Of a stretch of DNA of 64,000 nucleotides, positions 8,107-17,466 are shown piece by piece; the stretch's first letter is position 1, and the number at the start of each line of letters is the position of its first letter. A program made the position numbers and the translations under genes. Source of the stretch: Paenibacillus thiaminolyticus (GTDB lineage: Bacteria > Bacillota > Bacilli > Paenibacillales > Paenibacillaceae); NCBI RefSeq assembly GCF_007066085.1, contig NZ_CP041405.1:4543001-4607000 (forward strand). Reading direction: 5' to 3'. The notes beneath the pieces are model-generated. The model worked only from the letters and a program-made list of their open reading frames with translations. It searched no databases and was not told the origin of the DNA.

Positions 8107-9552
8107 ATGCTAGGCTTTTTGCAGAAAATTGGCCGTGCCCTCATGCTGCCGGTCGCAACACTGCCTGCAGCAGCCATCTTGCTGCGCTTCGGCGCAATCG
8201 ATTATGTCAATGAGTTTCATTTTGGTGCTTCGGTCGGCGGCTTTATGAACCAGTACGTTGCGCCGTATTTGCTGGCAGGCGGCGATACGATCTTCAAGCA
8301 GCTGCCGCTGATCTTTGCCGTGGGCGTAGCGATCGGTCTGGCCGGCGATGCGGTTGCCGCGTTGGCCGCCGTCATCGCGCATGTCATCCTGCAGCAGGTG
8401 TTGGCGACGACGCCGAAAGTATTTGCATTTATTCCGGATGAATTGGTGCTTGATATGGGCGTGCTTGGCGGGATCTTGACAGGGTGTCTCGCGGCGTTCA
8501 TGTACAAACGGTATCATAATATCAAGCTCCCGGATTGGCTTGGCTTCTTCGGGGGCAAACGATTCGTTCCGATCGTTACTTCTCTGTCGATTCTCGTGCT
8601 CGGGATTCCGGTTGCTATTATCTGGGGTCCGATTCAACAAGCGATTGACGCGTTCGGGAACTGGGTCGTCGGTCTGGAAGCGATCGGTTCCGGCATTTTC
8701 ATGGTCGTCAACCGGCTGCTCATTCCGACGGGCTTGCATCATATTATCAATAACGTCGCCTGGTTCCAGATCGGGTCGTTCGAGTATGCGGGAGAGGTGT
8801 ACCGCGGCGATATTGCGCGCTTCTTCCACCATGATCCGACGGCGGGCATGTTCATGACCGGGTTCTTCCCGATTATGATGTTCGCCTTGCCGGGCGCCGC
8901 GCTCGCGATTATTCATACGGCGAAGCCGGAACGGCGCAAGATCGTGTCTTCCGCCTTCATCAGCGTCGCCGTCGCTTCGTTCTTGACCGGGATTACCGAG
9001 CCGATTGAGTTCGCCTTCATGTTCGTGGCCCCTGTGCTGTACGTCGTGCATGCACTGCTGGCCGGCTTGTCCGGCGTCATAACGGCGGTGCTTGGCATTA
9101 AGCACGGGTTCGGCTTCTCGGCCGGCTTCATCGACTACACGCTGAACTTCGGGCTTGCGACGAAGCCGCTACTGCTCATTCCGATCGGTCTCGTCTACTT
9201 CGCCGTCTACTACTTCTTGTTCCGCTTCATGATCGTGAAGCTGAACCTGAAAACGCCTGGACGGGAGGATGACGCCGAGGTTTCCGAAGAAGAGGAGAAG
9301 GGTGCAGCGAATTCGAGCTTGCATGATAAGGCCGTCAAAGTGCTGGATCTAATCGGCGGCAAGGATAACATCACTTCCCTCGATGCTTGCATCACCCGCT
9401 TGCGGCTGACGCTGAAGGATGAGTCGCTCGTCGACGAGAAGGGGCTCAAGGGGCAAGGCGCCGCCGGCGTCATGCGCCTGGGCAAAGGCAATGTGCAGGT
9501 CGTCTTCGGCACGCAGTCCGAGCTGCTGAAGGAAGAAATGAAGAAGCTGTAA
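8107..9552 (+). CDS. nagE: PTS N-acetylglucosamine-type EIICB permease
   Basis: 481 residues, EIIC (~1-385) then EIIB. The substrate region is NagE-like rather than PtsG-like: [20 protein letters not shown], then [20 protein letters not shown]. The [12 protein letters not shown] loop is conserved. EIIB Cys428 lies in [10 protein letters not shown]. There is no EIIA domain, so Crr (2129) is the likely phosphate donor. The start follows AAAGGAGG. A GlcT-type RAT controls it, whereas B. subtilis nagP is under a GntR-type repressor (family knowledge), so this wiring is notable. A second glucose carrier, as with GlcA/GlcB of S. carnosus, is the alternative reading. Confidence 0.88.
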   Translation: MLGFLQKIGRALMLPVATLPAAAILLRFGAIDYVNEFHFGASVGGFMNQYVAPYLLAGGDTIFKQLPLIFAVGVAIGLAGDAVAALAAVIAHVILQQVLATTPKVFAFIPDELVLDMGVLGGILTGCLAAFMYKRYHNIKLPDWLGFFGGKRFVPIVTSLSILVLGIPVAIIWGPIQQAIDAFGNWVVGLEAIGSGIFMVVNRLLIPTGLHHIINNVAWFQIGSFEYAGEVYRGDIARFFHHDPTAGMFMTGFFPIMMFALPGAALAIIHTAKPERRKIVSSAFISVAVASFLTGITEPIEFAFMFVAPVLYVVHALLAGLSGVITAVLGIKHGFGFSAGFIDYTLNFGLATKPLLLIPIGLVYFAVYYFLFRFMIVKLNLKTPGREDDAEVSEEEEKGAANSSLHDKAVKVLDLIGGKDNITSLDACITRLRLTLKDESLVDEKGLKGQGAAGVMRLGKGNVQVVFGTQSELLKEEMKKL

Positions 9553-9565
9553 AGCAGCGATTGAG

Positions 9566-9601
9566 TCAGGTCTCCCGCCTACGGGGGGCCTGATTTTTTT
9601 A
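9566..9601 (+). terminator. Terminator after the nagE-like gene
   Basis: TCAGGTCTCCCG pairs with CGGGGGGCCTGA across a four-base loop, followed by TTTTTTTAT. Confidence 0.9.
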
Positions 9602-9757
9602 TAGCCAACGGAGGGACAGATCTGGTAACATAGATCCGCTTGATGGAAAAGGGTATGGGGTGGAAGTCAAGCCATCTTGGCCGGTCGAAGTCTGCCGATG
9701 ATGAACTCGTCCTCATGAAACGGACTTCGCTGTCATGAGCAAAAGGTGGTCCATCAC

Positions 9758-11119
9758 ATGAAAAACTGGAAAAATATATTGCTGCTGGCGATCCCGTCGC
9801 TGCTCTCCTTCGCGACGCAGACGGTCGTCGGCACGGTTAATCTGATCATGGTTGGCCATCTCGGCGCGATTGTCATTGCGATCGTCGGAGTGGTCAATAT
9901 TATCATTTACAATGCGTTCGCCCTGTTCTCCGGCATCGGGCATACGGTCAACTATCTCGTGGCGCAGAACTATGGCGCTAATGATATGCGGAACGGCATC
10001 CGGCGCACCTATATCGCGCTCTACATCAGCGCGTTGGTCGGGATGCTGCTGCTTGTGATCGGCATCTTTTTCTCCGATCATATTTTGTGGCTCACGACCG
10101 GCTCGAAGGAGATTGCGGACCAGGGCACTTATTATTTGCAATTGCGGATTATCGCGCAGGCCTTCGGCATCGTCTCGTTCGCGCTGCACGGCTTCCTGCG
10201 GGGCGTCGGGGACACTCGCACGTCGATGATTTTGTCCATCGTCAGTAACGTGACGATTGTAACGTTAGTATACGCGCTGACGTTCGGGCATTTCGGCCTG
10301 CCGGAATTGGGGTTGAACGGAGCGGGATATGCGATTCTGGCCGGGGAGGCCATCGGATTTGTGCTAGCGCTGTTCGTCTTCTTCGTCGCGAAAAATAAGC
10401 AGTTCCATACGCGGATCGGGGTACGTCCCCGTACGTCCGAGGTGAAGGAACTGGGCGGAGAGAGCTTCAAGCTCGGCATGCAGGAATTCTCGATGAGCCT
10501 CTCCATGTTCATCTTCACGATGTTCGTCGCCCGGCTGGGCACGACCGCCCTCGCGGCCAATGAGATTGCATTGAATGTGATGGCCTTCGGCTTCATGCCG
10601 GCATTCGCCTTCGGCGCGACGGCGACGATCATGGTCGGGCAGGAGGTCGGGCGCGGCTCGCCGCTCAAGGGACGGCGCGCCGGAACCGACGTCGCGATTA
10701 TGGGCTCGATCTTCATCCTGCTGCTAGGCGCGGCGGAATTTGTTTTCGCGGAGCCGATCGCCCGGCTATACAACAGCACCGAGCCGGAAGTGTTCCATCT
10801 TGCCGCAATTCTGATTATGACGTCGGCGTTCCTGCAGCTGTTCGATGCGCTTTATAATTTCTACGCCGGCGCTCTGCGCGGAATCGGGGACACGACCTTC
10901 CTGATGCGCGCGTCGCTCGTGACGAGCTGGCTTATTTTCGTGCCGCTTGCTTATGTGTTCATTTATGTGTTCGAATGGGGCAGCATCGGCGCATGGCTGT
11001 CGCTGTATCTGTATCTTATGGTGCTAGGCATCTCGCTTATGGTTCGGTTCTACCGGACCGATTGGAGCGGCATCACGATTCGGAAGTCAGCACCGGCCGA
11101 GCATGCCGCGGGAATGTAA
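9758..11119 (+). CDS. MATE-family multidrug efflux transporter
   Basis: 453 residues with about 12 membrane segments. Motifs typical of MATE transporters are visible: IMVGHLG, then NYLVAQNYGAND near the N-terminus, GFLRGVGDTRTSM in the first half and its repeat ALRGIGDTTFLMRAS in the second, plus FMPAFAFGATATIMVGQEVG. Members export drugs or metabolites using sodium or proton gradients; the substrate here is unknown. The ATG at 9758 sits 8 bases after AAAGGTGG; a GTG four codons upstream overlaps that site and is rejected. It stands alone between a terminator and a decayed region. Confidence 0.9.
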   Translation: MKNWKNILLLAIPSLLSFATQTVVGTVNLIMVGHLGAIVIAIVGVVNIIIYNAFALFSGIGHTVNYLVAQNYGANDMRNGIRRTYIALYISALVGMLLLVIGIFFSDHILWLTTGSKEIADQGTYYLQLRIIAQAFGIVSFALHGFLRGVGDTRTSMILSIVSNVTIVTLVYALTFGHFGLPELGLNGAGYAILAGEAIGFVLALFVFFVAKNKQFHTRIGVRPRTSEVKELGGESFKLGMQEFSMSLSMFIFTMFVARLGTTALAANEIALNVMAFGFMPAFAFGATATIMVGQEVGRGSPLKGRRAGTDVAIMGSIFILLLGAAEFVFAEPIARLYNSTEPEVFHLAAILIMTSAFLQLFDALYNFYAGALRGIGDTTFLMRASLVTSWLIFVPLAYVFIYVFEWGSIGAWLSLYLYLMVLGISLMVRFYRTDWSGITIRKSAPAEHAAGM

Positions 11120-11429
11120 GGAATGGCTGCCGCTGTCTCCTTGGAAGGGGAAGGCGGCAGTTGTCTGTTCCGGGCTAACGATCATGGGGAATTACCCCTG
11201 CTGCACCGCACCACTAGCTGCACCGCATTAGCTTTACCGCACTTCTAGCTTTGCCGCACTAACTTTACCACACCACTAGCTTTACCGCACTCCTAGCTAT
11301 ACCACACATCATCCGCCGCATCCATTCTCAATCATGTTCAACCCGCTCTGCATCATGTTCAACCCGCATTCGTGATTGTTCAAGCTGTGCCTGCGTGCAG
11401 GACTTACAACCCATATGGGGGTGTAAAAA

Positions 11430-11608
11430 ATGAAAATGCCTAAATGGGGCGGCCTTCGAGGTATGCTGGCGCTATGCTGAGCATTGTCATGGTCGTGTCC
11501 ACGGCAGCCGCGGCTTCGGTTGCGCCGGCACGCGTTCAGGACATCGGCGGCTATTGGGCGGAAAAGACGATGACGGAGTGCAAAGAGAAAGGGCTGTCCC
11601 AAGCAGGT
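11430..11608 (+). pseudogene. Frameshifted remnant of an S-layer-homology exported protein
   Basis: The ATG at 11430 begins MKMPKWGGLRGMLAL and stops at once in frame. The adjacent frame continues the same signal peptide (MLSIVMVVSTAAAASVAPA) and enters DIGGYWAEKTMTECKEKGL, which has the shape of the first half of an SLH domain (DIxGHWAxxxIxxxxxKGL). After that the coding likeness ends at a C-rich tract. One base gained or lost near 11470 would restore the frame. This is a broken 5' end of an SLH protein with the remainder deleted. Confidence 0.6.
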
Positions 11609-11880
11609 TTACCCTACAGTGTGACAGCCCCGCCCCCCCCTCCGCCCTGCTTTGCACAGCGAACTTGCCGAAAAAGCTGCAAAACTACAGTTTTCTGCTT
11701 GCGACATTTTCTCCGTTATCGAAATCCTGCAAAACGGCATCAATTTAAGCCGTCCCGAGGGATGGAAAGCAAATATCGGCGAAAATGATGCGCTTTTGCA
11801 GGAATTGTATCGAAAAGCGGCGGACAGAGCGTAAATTCCTGTATAAATGCAGGATTCACCGCTTCAACCCGCCGCCGCTG

Positions 11881-11987
11881 CTGGTATCGCGCTGGTATCG
11901 CGCTGATCTTGCGCTGATCTTGCGCTGGTATTGCGCTGGTATCGCGCTGACTCGCGCTGACTTGCGCTGGTTCCGCCGCTGGCTTGC
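11881..11987. repeat. 11-bp minisatellite, about nine degenerate units
   Basis: The unit is GCTGGTATCGC with variants GCTGATCTTGC, GCTGGTATTGC, GCTGACTCGC and GCTGACTTGC, repeated head to tail. The first copies are nearly exact and the last ones degenerate. It ends about 40 bases before the 3' end of the PfkB gene. Confidence 0.85.
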
Positions 11988-12029
11988 GCCGGCCGGCTAC
12001 CGCTCCAGCAAGGCTACCGCTTCAGCAAG

Positions 12030-12944
12030 CTAGAAGCTCCATCTGCCTCCCTGCTGCTGCACGACCTGCCCCGCAATGTCGTTGCCGAGCAGACAAGCCT
12101 CCCGCAGCGGCAAGCCGCTGGCGAGGCCAGCGATGAAGGCGCCCGTATGCGAATCGCCGGCTCCGATCGTGTCGACGACGGTTACTTTGCGTGCCGGCAA
12201 TATTTCGCTTCCTTCGGAAGTGAAGAGCAGCGTGCCGCCTTGGCCCAGCGTCACTACGACGGGCTGGCCGGTCTGCCGGTGCGCCTCCTGAACGGCGTCA
12301 TTCAGTTCCTGCTTGCCCGTTAATCCGCTCAGCTCCGCACGATTCAAATGCAAGATCGTATTCATGCCCAGTACGCGCCGCAGCGTCGCCTGATCCATGA
12401 ATGTAACTCTTGGGCTCGGGTCGAAAATGATCCGGCAGGATGACTTCCTGGCAGCTAACGCGTCCAGGATGACTTGGCCGGAAGGCCCCTCCAGCTCGTA
12501 GCCGCTCAAATAGATATAATCATATTGCTCCACGCGGCGCTGTTCGAACCAAGCCGGCTTCCATTTCGTTTCGATTCCGGGAATCGTAATGAATGTTCGT
12601 TCTCCGTCCTGCTCGACAATCGATAGATTCCAGCCGTTATCACCGTTATCCTCTTCGATCAGCAGCGGGTAGCCGTCGGCCTGCAGCTGCTTCCTGATGA
12701 TATCCGCATAGGCGCCAGCACCTACGGGGACGAAGAGATCGTGATCGACCTGCAATTGCTTCAAAATATGGGCTACATTGTAGGCGCACCCGCCGACAAG
12801 GGTTTCTTTATGCTCGGCCGACACATCTTCTCCCGTTCGGGGCAGCAAATCCAGTTGGATAATCACATCGATAACGGCGGCGCCCAGCACGAGCACTTTC
12901 GCATCGCTGCGCGTATTCTTCAGTCGAGTTATCAGATCGGTCAT
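12030..12944 (-). CDS. PfkB-family sugar/nucleoside kinase
   Basis: 304 residues, ribokinase fold. The N-terminal GAAVIDVIIQLDLLPRTGED and GGCAYNVAHIL match PfkB signature 1, and VVDTIGAGDSHTGAFIAGL near residue 265 is signature 2 with the catalytic Asp in GAGD. It phosphorylates a sugar or nucleoside; the substrate is not evident. The start follows AGGAGG. It is the last gene of a minus-strand cluster with an NCS1 permease and an ADP-ribosylglycohydrolase under a GntR regulator, comparable in content to E. coli yegV in yegTUVW. The gap to the permease gene is only 12 bases. Confidence 0.88.
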   Translation of the reverse strand: MTDLITRLKNTRSDAKVLVLGAAVIDVIIQLDLLPRTGEDVSAEHKETLVGGCAYNVAHILKQLQVDHDLFVPVGAGAYADIIRKQLQADGYPLLIEEDNGDNGWNLSIVEQDGERTFITIPGIETKWKPAWFEQRRVEQYDYIYLSGYELEGPSGQVILDALAARKSSCRIIFDPSPRVTFMDQATLRRVLGMNTILHLNRAELSGLTGKQELNDAVQEAHRQTGQPVVVTLGQGGTLLFTSEGSEILPARKVTVVDTIGAGDSHTGAFIAGLASGLPLREACLLGNDIAGQVVQQQGGRWSF

Positions 12945-12956
12945 TTTGACTTCCTC

Positions 12957-14315
12957 CTATTTCCTGGAATTAGCGGACAAGAGTATGAAATAGATCAGAG
13001 CGCTTACGGCAAAGGCCAAGAGTACGCCCAGACTATTATCCTGGAAAATGCCTCTGGCAAAAGGACCGTCGAAAAACGGCGAATTGGTAAACATGAACCC
13101 GACGATGACGCCGGCTAACCAACTGATTATCCCTCGATAATTCGCCTGATTGTAGTCGGGGTCTGCGAGCAAGCGCTGATCGTACCCGGCTGCTTTTCTA
13201 ATTTTGACATAGTCGATCATGAAGGTAGCCGCCCAAGCCGCCATGCCGATGCCGAGCAGTCCCAGGAACGTCTGGAAGTTGCCCATGAAGTTTTCCGATA
13301 CGAACAGCGTGTATATCGGAATCAGAATCATAATAATCGCATGAATGATGACTGATGTAGAGTCTTTTACTCGAATATTCAACGTTTCCAAATTCACTCG
13401 CGCCGACTTCAAGCTAATAATACATTGCGGAATCAAGCCGCCGAGAGCGGTTACAAAGTAGAGAATGGTCATCCAGCGCGGCAGCGCCTGGCTAATGACC
13501 TCGATTGGGTTGGCCGAGGCCGCCAAGTCCGGCACCGAAGTGCTCATCAGCACGCCGACGCTCATAATGACGAACAACGGAATGAACGCCCCGAATGTTA
13601 CGCGGGTAAATACGGAGCGCGATGACTGAGTCGGCTTCTGATAGCAACTGTAGTCGGCGGCTGCGATCGACCAGCTGATTCCCGTGCCGGCAATAATGAT
13701 CGACACAGCAGGCAGGAAGCCGGTTAACCAATCGCCGTTGCTCATATTCATCAATTCCGGCCAATTGGTTTTCGGAATCAAGATTAACAGGACGAGAAGC
13801 GTCAAACCGCCAAAGACATAGGTGAAAAAGGTTTGAATCTTGACGAGCGCGTCTTGTCCGAACACACTGGAGACGATGATTAATGCGGTAAAGATGAGCA
13901 GAGACATTACGGTTAGGAATTGATTCGAGCTTACGCCAAAAACATTAAACAGCGCCAATAGCGTCAATGTCCCTGTCACAACGTTGACGGCCAGCCAGCC
14001 GACGAGGTTGAGCCAGCCCATAAACGTAGGGATGTAGTTGCCTTTAAAGCCGAAGGCGGCTCTGGACAGAACGAAGGTCGTCGCGCCTGTATCTCTTCCG
14101 GCCAAGCTTAAATAGCCTACCAACGCGAAAGAGAGCGCGCCTGCCGCCGCAGCCAGCAGAGATTGCAGGAAGCTCAATTGAAATCCGACAATCATCGCTC
14201 CATAGACGACGCCCAAAATTCCGATATTGCTGGCAAACCAAATGAAAAACAGTTCCTTAGGCGTTCCGTTTCTTTCCGCAGCAGGTAAAAAAACCGAAGA
14301 TTCCTGCGTGTTCAT
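12957..14315 (-). CDS. NCS1-family nucleobase/nucleoside permease
   Basis: 452 residues, about 12 membrane segments, cytosine-permease (CodB) type. Diagnostic stretches include FIWFASNIGILGVVYGAMIV, TTFVLSRAAFGFKGNYIP and ISWSIAAADYSCYQKPTQSS. These carriers import cytosine, purines, allantoin or related compounds with protons or sodium. The ATG at 14315 follows GGGAGG; an upstream in-frame start eight codons earlier overlaps that site. It lies between the ADP-ribosylglycohydrolase and the PfkB kinase, so its substrate is probably hydrolysed and phosphorylated by them (inference). Confidence 0.88.
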   Translation of the reverse strand: MNTQESSVFLPAAERNGTPKELFFIWFASNIGILGVVYGAMIVGFQLSFLQSLLAAAAGALSFALVGYLSLAGRDTGATTFVLSRAAFGFKGNYIPTFMGWLNLVGWLAVNVVTGTLTLLALFNVFGVSSNQFLTVMSLLIFTALIIVSSVFGQDALVKIQTFFTYVFGGLTLLVLLILIPKTNWPELMNMSNGDWLTGFLPAVSIIIAGTGISWSIAAADYSCYQKPTQSSRSVFTRVTFGAFIPLFVIMSVGVLMSTSVPDLAASANPIEVISQALPRWMTILYFVTALGGLIPQCIISLKSARVNLETLNIRVKDSTSVIIHAIIMILIPIYTLFVSENFMGNFQTFLGLLGIGMAAWAATFMIDYVKIRKAAGYDQRLLADPDYNQANYRGIISWLAGVIVGFMFTNSPFFDGPFARGIFQDNSLGVLLAFAVSALIYFILLSANSRK

Positions 14316-14371
14316 TCGAATTCCTCCCATTGTGTGCAATTATTTGCCAAGCATGGATGTGCGGACTTCCG

Positions 14372-15364
14372 TTAATTCTTGTTTCTATAGGAAAGAAGAT
14401 GATTCGCGTAATGATGGAGATCGACGGAATTACTCTCATCGATCAGTCGGATCCATAGCGGCTCTATCGCATCGATTCCTGCCTTGGCTCCGCAAATGGC
14501 AGTGGCCATGGCCCCGATTGTATCGGTATCTCCGCCCAGATTCGCGCATAACAGACTGCAGCGATGCGGGTCCTTGGCGTAATAGGCAATCGCTAGCGCG
14601 GCAGGCACCGACTCGCTCGTCAAGACACCGCTTCCAATGACATCGTAGATTTTTTGGGAGAACTGCTCTTCGTCGTGTTCGTATTGCTTCGCGTACTGAA
14701 GCGCCAGCTTCAGACGTTCCGCCAACGATGCGCTATACGTTGCAGCTCCAAGGTGCAGGGCGATATCGTAAGCTTCCAGCGCATCCTGCATCATCGTATC
14801 CCAATCCTGATCCTCCAGCGCGGAGCTGACGGCTGCGGCAACCATCGCAGCGCCGCTAACGGCGACGTCGGTCGTATGCGTCACTTTGCTGATGTCATAG
14901 ACATATTGAGCCAATTCCGCCTTCCGATCCCGGCTGAACAGGCATCCGATTGGAGCGATGCGCATCGCTGCGCCGTTCGTCTCTGCCCTGGATGTGAAGG
15001 GCTCGGGATCCTGCCCCTCCTTGATCGCTCCTAAGGCCGCCTTGGAGCTCGGCCCGAGAATATTGTTGTCGAAGGCGCCAATGCGATCGGCCCAGTCTAA
15101 CAGATGCCGGGCAATAATAGAGGTATCGGGTACAAAATTATTTTCAATGAGCGCATCCAAAATCAATAAAGCCTGCGCCGTATCGTCCGTATATTGCCCT
15201 TTCGTAAAATTGCAGGCCACTTCGTTTTCTTGCGGCCCGTCGAGAAAATCCGTAATTTTGCCGAAGTACTCCTTGACCTGGCTTCTCGCCCACAGCTCCG
15301 GAGGCATGCCCATCGCATCGCCGATGGCCATCCCGTATAGAGCGCCGACAATTTTCTTCTTCAT
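14372..15364 (-). CDS. ADP-ribosylglycohydrolase-family protein
   Basis: About 330 residues. The di-metal-binding motifs of the DraG/ARH fold are present: KGQYTDDTAQALLIL near residue 60 and GGDTDTIGAMATAICGA near residue 280, with GALYGMAIGDAMGMPPE at the N-terminus. Members hydrolyse N- or O-glycosidic bonds of ADP-ribose or nucleosides. Of three consecutive ATG codons (15370, 15367, 15364), the last has the best spacing from AGGTGGAGG. It is the first gene after the GntR gene, and a GntR-type palindrome lies in its leader at 15402-15423. It corresponds in role to E. coli yegU. Confidence 0.9.
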   Translation of the reverse strand: MKKKIVGALYGMAIGDAMGMPPELWARSQVKEYFGKITDFLDGPQENEVACNFTKGQYTDDTAQALLILDALIENNFVPDTSIIARHLLDWADRIGAFDNNILGPSSKAALGAIKEGQDPEPFTSRAETNGAAMRIAPIGCLFSRDRKAELAQYVYDISKVTHTTDVAVSGAAMVAAAVSSALEDQDWDTMMQDALEAYDIALHLGAATYSASLAERLKLALQYAKQYEHDEEQFSQKIYDVIGSGVLTSESVPAALAIAYYAKDPHRCSLLCANLGGDTDTIGAMATAICGAKAGIDAIEPLWIRLIDESNSVDLHHYANHLLSYRNKN

Positions 15365-15401
15365 CATCATTACCTCCACCTTACAGTATTCACACCTACA
15401 G

Positions 15402-15423
15402 CTATCCGGTTATACGTACAAGT
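15402..15423 (-). promoter_or_regulatory. Putative GntR operator, site A (structural operon)
   Basis: CTATCCGGTTATACGTACAAGT matches site B at 16211 in 19 of 22 positions. The core TTATACGTACAA is a near-palindrome and is the exact reverse complement of the core of site B. It lies 38 bases upstream of the ADP-ribosylglycohydrolase start. Confidence 0.7.
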
Positions 15424-15490
15424 CGGAACGAAAAGGAGTTCTGCTTGTCCTTCGCGCAGGGAAGAAGAAGCAGACGAGAAGTCTGTCATT

Positions 15491-16192
15491 CTAAATATTC
15501 GTAACAATTTTAAAGTTCATATGGGGCCCATAGATGACCTTCACTTGTTCGATTTCGACTTCGTCTTCGCTGATAACGGTTCCATTTGCTTGCAGCAAAG
15601 GAATATCCTCTTCGTATTCAAGCAGCTCTTTCGTGTTCTTGTCTCCCATTATCGGTTCGATCTGCAGGAGCGCATTTTTGGGAACCGTATTGTATTGCTG
15701 CTTCATAATGCTATAGAGCGACTGCTGCGAGAAATCATGCTGATCAATATCCGGGAACACAGATAGCGGGACCAATGACGTATCTATCGTTAACCACAGG
15801 GTGGACAGCTTATTCTTGACCCCTCTTACGCGAACCAGCTTCATAAATTGCTGTTCATCCTGCGTAATGATTCGTTTCTCCAATACTTTGGAGACGGGAA
15901 TTTCATTCTTCTTCGTCACATAATCGGTAAAGCCGCTAAAGTTCCAAATATTATGCTTCACTTCCCGGAGGCATACAAAGTTGCCTTTTCCCTGAACCTG
16001 CATTAACAGGCCCTCATTGACCAAATCCGATATCGCTTTGCGGATTGTCGTCCTCGTGACGCCGTATATCTTCATCATTTGCGACTCGGAAGGAATCATG
16101 TCCCCTTCCTTATACTTCCCGCTGATAATATCTTGTCTAATAATCCGCTGTAACTGTACATACAGGGGAGTGTAGTCATTGCGATTAAGCAT
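15491..16192 (-). CDS. GntR-family regulator, HutC/UTRA type
   Basis: 233 residues. The N-terminal winged helix shows PLYVQLQRIIRQDIISGKY, then MIPSESQMMKIYGVTRTTI and a GKGNFV wing. The rest is a UTRA ligand domain. UTRA regulators sense small sugars or nucleoside-like ligands and usually repress. The start follows AGGAGG. Matching palindromes lie in its own promoter (16211) and before the next gene (15402), so it probably represses itself and the permease/hydrolase/kinase genes. It is equivalent by position to E. coli yegW. Confidence 0.9.
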   Translation of the reverse strand: MLNRNDYTPLYVQLQRIIRQDIISGKYKEGDMIPSESQMMKIYGVTRTTIRKAISDLVNEGLLMQVQGKGNFVCLREVKHNIWNFSGFTDYVTKKNEIPVSKVLEKRIITQDEQQFMKLVRVRGVKNKLSTLWLTIDTSLVPLSVFPDIDQHDFSQQSLYSIMKQQYNTVPKNALLQIEPIMGDKNTKELLEYEEDIPLLQANGTVISEDEVEIEQVKVIYGPHMNFKIVTNI

Positions 16193-16210
16193 GTAAGCCT
16201 CCTTTCATCT

Positions 16211-16261
16211 TATCCGGTTGTACGTATAAGTAGTGTATCATAGCAGAACAGGTTCGACAAA
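16211..16261 (-). promoter_or_regulatory. Promoter of the GntR gene with operator site B
   Basis: On the minus strand, TTGTCG (16261-16256), a 17-base spacer and TACACT (16238-16233). The palindrome at 16211-16232 follows the -10 directly, over the expected start point. A bound regulator would block transcription. Confidence 0.65.
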
Positions 16262-16475
16262 TACATTTATCTCCATGCTGGCGGCCATATTATCGAAACA
16301 TAATATAACAATCCTTATGTCATATTGGAAGTAAATTCATGTTATCGTGAAATTATGTTCACAGGTAAAAATATCAAGAATGGAGAGGAGCAGGAAATTC
16401 ATCATTTGCCTGGGGCATCGATAAGCAGCTATTACAGAAGTAAAGTTTATTTTATATGGATTGGGAGATGATTTG

Positions 16476-17426
16476 ATGAAGGCCAAACTAAAACTTCTTA
16501 CCGCAATGATGATCTTAAGTGTTTCCGTACTACTGCCGACAGGGAATATTTCCGCAGCCGGCGCGGAAGCAATGAACGCGAATAACCAAATCCGTTCGTC
16601 CAACTACCAGGCCGTGCAGGTTGTGAATATCGAACAATCGGCGAGAAAAGTAATTCCTAATTATGTCCGCTGGATTCATAACGGGCTGCATCCGAGCGTC
16701 AGAGTGGACGTGCTTGACGTGAAACTAATCAATGTGGAAGAACAAGGCGTTGTTCCGGACTTTAAGGTTGAATTGGATCTGGTGCAAAGAGGACCGGAGA
16801 AATTGGTCCAAACATTACAGCATGATGCCTTTAATCCTAGTTCTGACAAAGAACTGACGGTATCGCATAATTTTACGCATACCGTGTCCAACGCTTCCAC
16901 GCTGACGAAATCGATTACCCATAGCCATAAAGCCGGCGCTAAAGCTACTTTCAAAGTAAAAACAAGCTTTTTCGGGAATGAAGCAGAGGTTGGCGGTGAA
17001 CTGTCGTATGAATATACGAATTCAAATCAAAGCGGGACGTCCGATGCCAAGACGGTAACTTTCTCTACCAACTCCTCCGCATCTGCCAAATTGCCGCCAA
17101 TGTCCAAGGGAACTTTGATTTCTCATGTGTATGCATCCCCTGCCACTTATAAAATAAAGAGCCAAAGCTACTTCACGGGGGATGTTCAATTCTCTTACAT
17201 TTTATCCAATGATGCTCCGGGAGCCGTCCGGACGTTGACGGTTCCGCTGCATGATTTATTTTTCCGAGGCGATGAAAGCAACGAGGTTGCGTTTAAAGAT
17301 AATTTGTGGGCATCTTCTGTATGGGATGCAACGGGCCGACAGACAAAAGCATTGATTTTTGAAGGTCTTTCTTTCTTGACATTAGACGAACAATACCGAA
17401 CCGAGACCTACTTGAAAGATATTTAA
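16476..17426 (+). CDS. Secreted aerolysin-like pore-forming toxin, ETX/MTX2 family
   Basis: 316 residues. A signal peptide (MKAKLKLLTAMMILSVSVLL, cleaved around AAGA) is followed by a beta-rich protein. The long Ser/Thr-rich stretch with alternating polarity (DKELTVSHNFTHTVSNAST, then KATFKVKTSFFG and SYEYTNSNQSGTSDAKTV) is typical of the membrane-inserting hairpin of ETX/MTX2 toxins (Clostridium epsilon toxin, Lysinibacillus Mtx2/Mtx3). SAKLPPMSKGTLISHVY is another conserved block. The target cell is unknown; family members kill insect or vertebrate cells. The ATG at 16476 follows GGGAG by 8 bases. It is transcribed alone and divergently from the GntR cluster, and is followed by a perfect hairpin. 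Confidence 0.85.
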   Translation: MKAKLKLLTAMMILSVSVLLPTGNISAAGAEAMNANNQIRSSNYQAVQVVNIEQSARKVIPNYVRWIHNGLHPSVRVDVLDVKLINVEEQGVVPDFKVELDLVQRGPEKLVQTLQHDAFNPSSDKELTVSHNFTHTVSNASTLTKSITHSHKAGAKATFKVKTSFFGNEAEVGGELSYEYTNSNQSGTSDAKTVTFSTNSSASAKLPPMSKGTLISHVYASPATYKIKSQSYFTGDVQFSYILSNDAPGAVRTLTVPLHDLFFRGDESNEVAFKDNLWASSVWDATGRQTKALIFEGLSFLTLDEQYRTETYLKDI

Positions 17427-17466
17427 GCGGTTGTAATGTTAAGTTGAATAATATATCTTCAGCGCG

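Larger units (their letters stand above)
11120..12029. other. Non-coding, repeat-rich and decayed stretch
   Basis: About 900 bases without an intact gene. From 11195 to 11310 there are irregular repeats of AGCTTTACCGCAC. Two copies of CATGTTCAACCCGC lie near 11333 and 11358. A frameshifted S-layer-homology remnant starts at 11430, a palindrome TCCTGTATAAATGCAGGA lies at 11837-11854, and an 11-bp minisatellite follows at 11881. Short open frames here look like chance. Confidence 0.6.

Noticed and set aside
11881..11987. CRISPR-like array
   Set aside because: The repeats are head to tail without spacers and only 10-11 bases long, so it is a minisatellite. No cas genes are present.
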